NCBI RefSeq assembly: GCF_040869045.1
Contig: NC_090321.1
Span: 87,836,603 to 87,900,602, forward strand
Source: Eurosta solidaginis
Lineage: Eukaryota > Arthropoda > Insecta > Diptera > Tephritidae
Direction: 5' to 3'
Length of the DNA stretch: 64,000 bases
Below the pieces are notes generated by a model. The model was given only the letters and a program-made list of their open reading frames with translations, searched no databases and was not told where the DNA came from. The position numbers were made by a program, and so were the translations under genes. Positions 46,539 through 58,500 of the stretch are shown in pieces. Positions within the stretch are counted from its first letter, which is position 1. The number at the start of each line of letters is the position of its first letter.

Positions 46539-49500
46539 ATGTTGCGTATACCAGGAATGCCCTTTCTGCCGGGCACCACCTTCCGGGATGTGAGTATTAC
46601 ATTTTTATAATTATACAGAAATATCTAGACCTATTTGTGTGTGTTGCAGATGTCGCGTACGAACTTCCCGAAGCCTCAAAGTTTAATGAATTGCCAAGGT
46701 ATTAGCATGTTGAATGATCGCCAGCCCCCAGCCATGGTGGATACTGGTGGCATGTGTGTCGATATCAACTGTCCTCCAACAGCCACACCATCTTTGTATC
46801 CACCAAAGACCGGACCACGTTTACCTCCATGGATTGCTTACGATAAGAAGGTGCTCGGTTTCGATGCGTTTTTTAAAGAAACCCTACACGAAGTTTACAA
46901 TGCCCCATATCAAGTGCGCAAAGTAAAAATCATGTATTATCTTGAAGATGGCACAATGCAGATTATGGAGCCTAAAGTGGATAACTCTGGCATACCGCAA
47001 GGTTGTTTGGTTCATCGCCAACGAATACCGAAACCGCCGCCGTGCCAAAATGAATTCATTTCGATATTGGATTTGAATGTCGACACGAGCATAGAAATAT
47101 TTGATCGTATTTATCACATTACGAATTGTGATCTTTTTACACGTAATTTCCTAAATCGTTCAGGTATCGCCGTACCTGATCCGGTCGATATGCCAGTGTA
47201 CGTGAATTTATTTAATCTAATTTCCTCCAGAGCTAAGAATTTATTTTCTATTTTAGTGATCCCACAACTGAAATGCGCAAACGGTCGGCTAAAAAAGCAC
47301 ACAGTCAACCACCAAAGAAACACCCATTCGCACAGTTCTTAGCGTTCGATCGCAAAGTTTTAAAATTTAAAGGCTATTGGGACGATCGTTCCGAGTTCGG
47401 CGACGTACGCAGATTGGAAATTTGTTATTATTTAGCCGATGACACCATTGACATTAAGGAAAATTTCCCACGAAACTCAGGTCGAGAAGGTCCAGCGCTT
47501 TTCCTTAAAAGAGGCAAACTTCCTAGGGTAAGTATTAGGCATTTGCGACCGCCGTGGTGTAGTGGTAGTCTGGTTAACCTACCACACCAAAGGTCCTGGA
47601 TTCAAGTCCCGGGCAAGGCAACATCGGAAATTTAGAAACAAATTTTAAAATAGAAAAAAAAAATTTCAAAGCGGGGTCTCACCTTCTGCTATGAAAAGCT
47701 TCTCAGTAACAGTTCATCTGCCTTGCAGATCCCGTTCGGAATCGGCATAAAACATGTAGGTCCCATCACGCCAATTTGTAGGAAAACTTAAAAAGAGTAT
47801 AACAAATTGGAATAGAAGCTTGGCCTAAATCTCTTCGGAGGTAGATAGCCCCAATATTAATTATTTTTTTAAGTATTTAGTACAGTGAGATGATATGCGA
47901 AGCAATTTTAATGGGCATTTTAAGTTAGACCACGAAATGAGAACGTAATTATTTCAAAATCTAAAAAAAAAATCCACTGGAGCACTGTAAAATATATAAT
48001 TTTTCTATACAGGTTGGGCCGCCTTGGACCAAAGCGCGGCAGTTTTACATTCATTGCCTTAAATGGTGCCAGTTTAAACAGTAATTATCAACTCACTGGC
48101 GGACCCACTGTACCCGATCATCTTTATCTATTCGCATATCATCACCCACCCTGGGAAACCTTGGAACTTTTTCATGCGCCGTGGTTAGATCCCAATTATG
48201 CTCGTATAATCTTATCTTATATATAACTATATAAAAACGAATGCAAATAATTCAAGATCGGTTAAATCAATTTTAGTAGTTAGTGAGTGAGGAATGAAAA
48301 TGGGAGTAGAAAATTGAGTAAAGGAAAAAATCTAGAGATGAAGAAAAAGAGAGCGAGGTTGATGGAGATGAAAGAAAGTAGGAGTAGAAGAGAGAGTAGA
48401 TACATCGCAGGGAGGACTATTCTCGGGCAAACGAACATTTCAATTATTTATCAGTATCTTATATAAAAAAAAATTAATGCGATTTCAAAAATTATACCTG
48501 TTTGAGTTTCATAGGTATCCCATACTTAGTATTAAGATTCCATGTATGAGGATATTGAGGTGAGAGAGGAAGAGGGAGTAGGTCTAGGAGTGGAAACGGG
48601 ACTGGGAATGAGAGTGGGAGTGGTATCCGCACTCGGAGTGGAAGGGTATGGTAGTGGTGAGGAGATAATTTTGATAAGAAATGGACAAGAATAAGAAGAC
48701 AAATGGAAGATGAAGTATAAGAGATTGGGATAGGGAAAAAGTGTAAGCGGGGCTCACTTTTTAAATATGTGCAAACAAATTTTCGAGCAGAACATAGTCT
48801 AGTTACTTACTTACTTACTTAATTGGCGCTTAACCGTCTAAACGGTTATGGCCGTCCAACAAGGCGCGCCAGTCGCTCCTTCGCTCCGCCAACCGGCGCC
48901 AATTGGTCACACCAAGGGAGTTTAAATCGTTTTCCACCTGGTCCTTCCAACGGAGTGGGGGCCGCCCTCTACCTCTGCTTCCATAGGCGGGTTCCGATAG
49001 AAACACTTTCTTGGCCGGAGCATCATCTTTCATTCGCATAACATGGCCTAGCCAGCGCAGCCGCTGCGTTTTAATTCGCTGGACTATGTTGATGTCTGCG
49101 TATAGCTCGTACAGCTCATCATTAAATCTTCTTCGGTACTCGCCATCGCCAACGCGTAGAGGTCCATAAATCTTTCGAAGAACTTTTCTCTTGAACACTC
49201 CCAAAGCCGCTTCATCTGCTGTTGTCATGGTCCATGCTTCTGCCCCATATAGCAGGACGGGTACGATAAGTGACTTGTAGAGTATGATTTTCGTTCGCCG
49301 AGAGAGGACTTTACTTTTCAATTGCCTACCTAGTCCAAAGTAGCATTTATTGGCAAGATTGATTCTTCGCTGGATTTCAGTGCTGATGTTGTTGCTAATG
49401 TTGATGCTGGTTCCCAAATAAACGAAGTCTTTTACTATTGCGAAATTATGGCTGCCAACAGTAGCGTGGTTGCCAAGGCGCATATGCGCTGACTCTTTGC

Positions 49501-52500
49501 TCGATGACAGCAGGTACTTCGTTTTGTCCTCATTCACCATCAAACCCATCTTTACCGCTTCTTTTTCCAGCTTGGAGTAAGCAGAACTAACAGCGCGGGT
49601 GTTTAGGCCGATGATATCAATGTCATCAGCATATGCCAGTAATTGCACGCTTTTATAGTATATTTTTCCAGTGCGGTTAAGTTCTGCAGCTAGTATAATT
49701 TTCTCCAGCATCAAATTAAAGAAATCGCCCGATAGGGGGTCACCCCGTCTGAAACCTCGTTTAGTTTCGAACGGCTCGGAGAGGTCCTTCCCAATTCTGA
49801 CTGAGCTGATGGTGTTGCTCAACGTCATTTTGCACAGCCGTATAAGTTTTGCGGGGAAACCAAATTCAGACATAGCGGCATATAGGCCGCTCCTTTTCGT
49901 GCTGTCGAAGGCGGCTTTAAAGTCGACGAAGAGGTGATGTGTGTCGATTCTCTTTTCACGGGTTTTTTCCAAGACTTGGCGCATTGTGAAAATCTGGTCG
50001 ATGGTAGATTTACCAGGTCTGAAGCCGCACTGATAAGGTCCAATCAGCCGGTTCACGGTGGGCTTCAATCTTTCGCACAATACACTTGAAAGGACCTTAT
50101 ATGCGATATTAAGAAGGCTGATTCCACGATAGTTGGTGCATTTTGCAGTATCCCCCTTCTTGTGGACTGGGCAAAGAACACTTAGATTCCAACCGTCGGG
50201 CATGCTTTCGTCCGCCCATATTTTGCTAAGAAGCTGCTGCATGCGCCTTACCAACTCCTCGCCGCCGAACTTGAATAGCTCCGCAGGCAATCCATCAGCG
50301 CCCACGGCCTTGTTGTTTTTCAATCTGGTTATTGCTATTCTAACTTCGTCATAATCGGGCGGGGGGACATATATTCCATCATCATCGATTGCGGGATCGG
50401 GTTCTTCATCTCTGCGCGGTGAATTGCTGCCTCCACATACATACAGCATAGTCTAGTATTAACATAAAAACTTGGCATTATATTCATCCGAGGGGGATTT
50501 AGATCGAACTACTATTCGGATTTCCGAGGTGCTACTTTTAATATTTCGTGCAAACGGGCGAGACGGGACTTACATATTTTATGTCGACTTCGCAAAAAGC
50601 CATAGGCTGAAAAAGGAAAATACGAGATAGGAGTGGGAAATGGAGACGAGAGAACAAAGGTGAGAGGAAGAAAAATAGAGAGGGCGAGGGAGAGCTAAGA
50701 AATTGGGAGTAGGAAATGGAGATAAAAATGTTGAAAGTGCGAGTGGATGATAGAAATAATAGGAGTGGGAATGGGTTCGGGAGTGGGAGGAAGATAAATG
50801 GAATAAAGGAGAAAAAATTAATGATAAAGTAGAAGAGAATGATATAGAGAGTGAAGAGGGGAAGCGAGGCTCACTTTTCAAATGTAGGAAAACCGGGCAA
50901 AACAAAGTCTGTCAGTAACTCTAGTAGCTTTATAAATTGCTCAGGCAGTGATTGTTATGGGGCTTTGGGCGGCGAAAAATGTGTTTTAAATATTTTTCAC
51001 TGTTAAAATCCAGAAATGCCTAAACTTTATTTGTAGGAATTCACAGGACTTGCATTGCCTGGTCAACAAACTCCTCAAACATTATTGAATGTCCTTGGTA
51101 CAAATATGCGAAATGTTCGTTACACCATCGATCCGCTTAATATTGGCGAAAAGGAAGTGCTCTACTACTCGGATCGTGATCTACAAATTGGAGCTGTTCT
51201 TAATGTCTATGGACGTGCTGTTGTGCTCACCGCTTGTGATGAATATACGCAAGAGTATTATAGAAAACGCGTAAGTAACATTTATCCATCATTTGTTTAT
51301 ATAATTTATATTAATGAATCTATTTTTATTAATTTCTAAGTACGGAATTGAGGACTTTACTCCAGCACCGCTTCCATCGCGCGGGGACGATTGTGCTCCA
51401 TTGAATCAAAAGGAACGAATCCTACCACCTTACAATGGTTGGGGCTCATACGAAGACTCTGAGGGCAATTGTATATCCGTCGAGCCTAAGCCGCCACAAA
51501 CCGACTTTAAGAAGTTCATCAAACTCGATCGCTATGTTTTGAGATTTGGTGCAAAACTTTTGTCCACAATACGCGAGAACTGTGAACGTATTTTCATAAT
51601 ATCTTATTATCTGTCTGATGATACAATACAAATATTTGAGATTGCTGAGCGAAATTCCGGTTTCCTTGGTGGCGAGTTTATGAAGCGTACGAGGATACCA
51701 CTGCCGGGACAGGAAAAATTCACATCAAAACGTCCACAATATTATCAGCCGTATAACTTTTATATTGGTGCTACAATGAGCCTAAAGGACCACATATTCC
51801 ATATTGTATCAGCCGATGAATACACGCTTATCTACATGGAGCACCATCCTTATGAGGTAAGTTGACCTTATATTTATAATCCGCTGTGCACTGGTTTCGT
51901 CGGGTATTCGGCTGCGAACGAAATGGTACCAGTTTAGATTAATAAAGACCTTATGTAGGCTGAATGAGTCTATAGTGCTACCGGAATTTGTTTGACGAAC
52001 AAACGGGGAAACCCAAATTAAGTACCAGGACTTATGTGGGGCCGTGTGTAGAAGTCCACGATAGTGGGGAAAGCTTCTGACCACCATTCACCTGGGAATG
52101 GCCAGAGCGATTCTTTTGCATGCGGTTCAAGCAGCTCACTACTGCCGGCCGCTTGCGGCCAAGTATCCTCTGGGTAGCCACTAAACGGATGTGAGAAGGC
52201 GACAACCTGGCTAGGCCACTCTGACATAATCGGTTTAAGGGCTAGCCGGGGCAGATCTCATCGGCAGCGTCTGTACACCTCTAGGTGCGGCTGCAAGCGG
52301 GCGTCTGTCTTGGAGCAAGCGGCTCGCAATATAGACGTGCCAAGTAATAGTTTCACCCCCGCTGAGCGGGTTGTGCGCTGGGCTTGGGACCCGCCACGTA
52401 AAACCATACTCCGGCTGTCCTCGTCAAAGCAAAATCTGACATCACCGCCATCCAAGAAATGCGTTGGACGAAGCAAGGAAGAAAGAAGATCAAAAATTGT

Positions 52501-55500
52501 GACATATATTGTGACGTACTTTGTCGCCAAGTGCTGGCGTTCACGCCTGTGGACGAGCGTCTCGCCGCTATCCGAATAAAAGCAAAGTTTTTTAATATAT
52601 CATTCATCTGCGCCCATGCGCCGACAGAGGAGAAAGACGATGAGGTGAAAGACACTTTTTATCAACAATTAGAACGCACATACGAGCGCTGCCCCCGTTA
52701 TGATATAAAAGTCGTGCTTGGCGACTTTAACGCCAGGGTGGGCAAAGAAGGTGTTTTTGGCACTACAGTCGGAAAGTTTAGCCTACACAATGAAACTTCT
52801 CCTAACGGACTGAGGCTGATTGACTTTGCCGGTGCTCGAAACATGGTCATATCCAGCACGAAGTTCATGCATAAAAAGATACATCAAGGTACATGGCTGT
52901 CTCCTAATCGAAATACAATCAGATCGGTCACGTTATGATAGACTGGAGGCAGTTTTAGATGTGCGCACGATCCGAGGACCTAACATCGACTCGGACCATT
53001 ATCTCGTTGCAGCCAAAATACGCACCCGCCTCAACGCGGCTAAAACCAAGGAACAAAAAACACAAGGAAAGCTAGACGTCGAAAAGCTTCTATCACAACA
53101 GACTGCCCTCTGCTCTCTGAGAGCACAACTCATCCTGAAGGAATACAGGAGCAGTGGGAGCATATCTCCAAAGCACTTCGTACTGCCGCCGAGGAAAAAA
53201 TTGGTTGCCGGCGGCCACGAAAAAACAACTGGTACGATGAAGAATGCGGCGTTGCAATCGAAAGAGAACACGCTGCCTACAGGGCTACGTTAAAAGCGAG
53301 CGCGACAAGAGGAGTGGGTGCACGCTATCGTGAGTTGAAAAGGGAAGCGAGACGCCTTTTCAGGAAGAAAAAAGCAAAAGCAGAAAGGCGTGAGTGTGAG
53401 GAGCTTGAGCTGCTAGCCACCAGGAATAACGCCCGAAAATTCTACCAAAAAATACGGCGACCTTGTAACTGATGTCCAGAGAGAGCTTAGATTATGGAGG
53501 GAATACTTCTCTGCTCTCCTAAATGGAGGCAGCAATTCACCGCGCAGAGATGAAGAACCCGATCCCGCAATCGATGATGATGGAATATATGTCCCTCCGC
53601 CCGATTATGACGAAGTTAGAATAGCAATAAACAAATTGAAAAACAACAAGGCCGTGGGCGCTGATGGATTGCCTGCGGAGCTATTCAAGTTCGGCGGCGA
53701 GGAGTTGGTAAGGCGCATGCAGCAGCTTCTTAGCAAAATATGGGCGGACGAAAGCATGCCCGACGGTTGGAATCTAAGTGTTCTTTGCCCAGTCCACAAG
53801 AAGGGGGATACTGCAAAATGCACCAACTATCGTAGAATCAGCCTTCTTAATATCGCATATAAGGTCCTTTCAAGTGTATTGTGCGAAAGATTGAAGCCCA
53901 CCGTGAACCGGCTGATTGGACCTTATCAGTGCGGCTTCAGACCTGGTAAATCTACCATCGACCAGATTTTCTCAATTCGCTAAATCTTGAAACAAACCCG
54001 TGAAAAGAGAATCGACACACATCACCTCTTCGTCGACTTTAAAGCCGCCTTCGACAGCACGAAAAGGAGCTGCCTATATGCCGCTATGTCTGAATTTGGT
54101 TTCCCCGCAAAACTTATACGGCTGTGCAAAATGACGTTGAGCAACACCATCAGCTCAGTCAGAATTGGGAAGGACCTCTCCGAGCCGTTCGAAACTAAAC
54201 GAGGTTTCAGACAGGGTGACCCCCTATCGTGCGATTTCTTTAATTTGATGCTGGGGAAAATTATACTAGCTGCAGAACTTAACCGCACTGGAACAATATA
54301 CTATAAAAGCGTGCAATTACTGGCATATGCTGATGACATTGATATCATCGGCCTAAACACCCGCGCTGTTAGTTCTGCTTACTCCAAACTGGAAAAAGAA
54401 GCGGTAAAGATGGGTTTGATGGTGAATGAGGACAAAACGAAGTACCTGCTGTCATCGAGCAAAGAGTCAGCGCATATGCGCCTTGGCAACCACGCTACTG
54501 TTGGCAGCCACAATTTCGAAATAGTAAAAGACTTCGTTTATTTGGGAACCAGCGTCAACACTAGCAACAACATCAGCACTGAAAGCCAGCGAAGAATCAA
54601 TCTTGCCAATAAATGCTACTTTGGACTAGGTAGGCAATTGAAAAGTAAAGTCCTCTCTCGGCGAACGAAAATCATACTCTACAAGTCACTTATCGTACCC
54701 GTCCTGCTATATGGGGCAGAAGCATGGACCATGACAACAGCAGATGAAGCGGCTTTGGGAGTGTTCGAGAGAAAAGTTCTTCGAAAGATTTATGGACCTC
54801 TACGCGTTGGCGATGGCGAGTACCGAAGAAGATTTAATGATGAGCTGTACGAGCTATACGCAGACATCAACATAGTCCAGCGAATTAAAACGCAGCGGCT
54901 GCGCTGGCTAGGCCATGTTATGCGAATGAAAGATGATGCTCCGGCCAAGAAAGTGTTTCTATCGGAACCCGCCTATGGAAGCAGAGGTAGAGGGCGGCCC
55001 CCACTCCGTTGGCCCCCACTCCGTTGGAAAGACTAGGTGGAAAACGATTTAAACTCCCTTGGTGTGACCAATTGGCGCCGGTTGGCGGAGCCAAGGAGCG
55101 ACTGGCGCGCCTTGTTGGACGGCCATAACCGTTTAGACGGTTAAGCGCCAATTAAGTAAGTAAGTAAGTAAGTACTTATGTTATAAAATGATTCCGTCCT
55201 CTTTGCAAGTACTAGGAGTTTTCGATTTGGACTCTAATGAAAAATTAAGGAAGGAGTAGACGTCACCGATAAGATTTTTGTTCGTTACCTTTCGAGCTCA
55301 TTTGAAGGCAAACAATATCCAGAAGAAATGTTTTCGCTCTTACGACATGTGGATAAAAGCCCCGTCACATAAGCAGTTTTTCATATAGATGCGTTTAACA
55401 CAAACTTAGGGGACCTAATGGCAGCCGACCAAGAGCTGTCATTTCAGTGTAACTCCATTTAATATGTTGCGTTTCCTCCCTCCCTAATATGTTGCGACTG

Positions 55501-58500
55501 CTCCATACCCTCCTGCTCCGAGAAGGTATTAAACCCAACCCTGGTCCTAGGATGTGCTTTGCTGCATATGTTGGAAAAGGATCTACCTCAGACCGTCATA
55601 CTCTTGTTAGTGTGTCACGTGCAAAATATGCTTGCATCACTAGAGTTCTGGGTTAGAACCCAACGTTCTTTGTCTGCGAAATTTCTACAAAACTGTCGTG
55701 GCTCCCTGCCGTGGCAAAAGCCCATTTATTCTTGGCGATTTCAACGCACACCACAACCTCTGGCATTCTAGCTTACCAGTCGACACTAGAGGCAGGCGAT
55801 GCCCCTACTCGAATAGCAGGTAACTGTCAGAACTCGTCAGACATTTCTATCGTTAGCGGACTATACAGCCTTCACAAATCTATATTTTGCTGCTCTCCCC
55901 CTTCCGACTGATGTCCGGCAAGGCGAGCGTGAGCTCCGCATCGCTTCAGCTTTGGTAGAATACCAAAATAATACCCCATTTCCCGGGTGATGCAGCAAAC
56001 TTAGCAAAGAACGTGACCTAGAGGGACAACTCGCCCCTGGAGAGGACCATATTACGCATCTCAGCTTGGTTATTGTGCGACAAATGAACACAAGCGTGCT
56101 AAATGGAACGAGCACATTAAGAGCTTCAGGTTGCCAGCGCAATATATAGCTTCTTCAAACCCAATTGTCAACCTCACCTATCCGTGGCGAATCATGTTTC
56201 ATTAACAGCCGAGGCTCTGACGACCCCGAACTCCTCATGGATCTAGGGAGTGGGAGGGCGGGATGGCCAAGAAGGTCGCATGTGGTTGTTGTTGTTGTTG
56301 TAGCAATGTTTCGTCCTACCTAATTGCTGCGACCGATCACAAATTGTCATCAATATCCTCTAACGGGAGTCCAAGGAAACTTGCTGTTTCGACAGGGGTG
56401 GACCATAATGAAAGGGGTGTTAGAGGCGTTGGTTCCACATTACAATTAAAGAGATGGTTGGTGTCATGTGGGGACACATTGCAAGCGGGGCATACATTTT
56501 GTATGTCGCGGTTGATTCTGGATATGTAAGAGTTTAACCTGTTACAGTATCCAGAACGAAGTTGAGCCAGAGTGACTCGCGTTTCCCTGGGGAGTATGCG
56601 TTCCTCTTCCGCAAGTTTGGGTACTGTTCCCCGAGTACTGGATTCTCCGGTCAATTCACGGCATAAAGGTCCGACGCCTGTTTGTGGAGTTCACCAAGGA
56701 CCTGCTTGTGTTTTTTTGCTTCATACGGCTGAGTTCTCATGTGCCGTATTTCCTCAAAATGCTTACGGAGATGACTCCTTAAGTCCCTAGGCGGTGCTGG
56801 CTCATCAATCAGATGTCTGTTGGGATGCCCAGGTTTCTGGGTATTCAACAGGAACTGTTTGGTTAACATCTCATTTCTCTCCCTGATGGGGAGTATTCTT
56901 GCCCCATTATGTAGATGGTGTTCTGGGGACATAAGAAGACAGCCCGTGACGGTTCTGAGCCCAGTATTTTGGTCGACATTTGGGACGTCCAAGTTGTAAA
57001 TAGGGTCGCGGATGATTTAGTCGGTGATAATGCCAGGTTTCGCGAGGTGAAAAAACTGGAGAGATCAGGGAGGTAGCCGTTTATTCTGTTGCAAAGCTCA
57101 TCGATGTTTTGGCCCGGGCCCGGGCCTGTGGCCATTATTGTGCAGTCATCGGCGTAAGAAACGATAGTAACTCCTTCTGGTTTCGAAGGTAGTTTTGATA
57201 TGTAAAAATTAAACAAAAGTGGGGATAGGACACCATCCTGAGGCACCCCTTGTTTAATTCTTCTTGGCTTTGATATTTCGTTTCTGAATTGCCCCGATGC
57301 TTGCCAACCACCCAGATAATTTGCGGTCCACCTTTTAGGACATAGGGGAAGGGTAGACCCTTCCAAGTCTTGCAGTAACGTGCCATAGCTGACCGTATCA
57401 AAAGCTTTTGATAGGTCTAGCGCTACGAGTACTGTTCTATGGTGGTGGTTTTGATTTAAACCACAATTTATCTGGGTGATAATGGCATTTAACGCGGTGG
57501 AGATGCTATGGAGTTTTCTAAAGCCATGCTGATGACACGCTACCTGTAAATTTGCTTTGAAGGGGGGGATGGCAAAATGGCTTCGATATCGGGCGATATG
57601 ACTCTCCTATGTTAGCTGGTTTCCCAGGCTTTAGTAGCGGGACCACCTTGGCCATTTTCCATTTTTCGGGTATGACAAAGGTGGAAAGAGACAGGTTGAA
57701 GACATGTGCTAAATATTTGAAACCCTCTTTCCCTAGGCTTTTAAGCATCGACATGGCTATGCCGTCTGGGTCCACTGCTTTGGATGGTTTAGCATGACCG
57801 ATGGCATCCTCAACCTCTTTGGCGGTGATGGTAATTGGTGACGCGCTGAACTTATGTTTACGTGCGTGTCTGTTGTTGTTGTTGTTGTTGTAGCTATTAG
57901 GTTACTCCCCGAAGGCTTTGGGGTGTTATCGATGTGATGGTCCTTTGTCGGATACAGATCCGATACGCTCCGGTAACACAGCACCATTAAGGTGCTGGCC
58001 CGACCATCTCGGGAACGATTTATATGGCCACATTGAACCTTCAGGCCATCCCTCCCTCCCCACCCCCAAGTTCCATGAGGAGCTTGGGGTCGCCAGAGCC
58101 TCGTCTGTTAGTGAAACGGGATTCGCCGCTCGAAGGTGAGGTTGACAATTGGGTTGGAGAAGCTATATATTGCGCTACACAACCCCTTGAATCCCTACGT
58201 GCGTGTCTGTTGGCCCTCTGTCTATTTTTGTCGACCGTAGAATGCATTATGTATTGTCGGCAGAAAGCGCTCGCGCAAAGACGGATTCGATAAGGACTTT
58301 ACAGTGGACCAAAGTTTACCTACACCGGCAGAGAGGTTACAACCGCTTAGGTGCTCCTCCCATTTCGCCCGATTGTGTTCATCCACAAGCAATCTGATGC
58401 GTTGGTTTATTTCCCTTATTTGGGGGTCGCCAGGATCGAGCTGTCTTATAAGGTCATGTTCTCTCGCTAAACTTGCGGCCTCTGCCGGGAAGTGGGGCCG

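Noticed and set aside
54918..55151. Reverse-strand ORFs inside the RTE copies (also at 48823 and 49671)
   Set aside because: They are shadows of the RT frame and recur in every copy only because the DNA is repeated.
55514..55551. A functional 2A-like self-cleaving peptide (NPGP)
   Set aside because: The upstream D(V/I)E residues are missing and the frame does not continue into the endonuclease.
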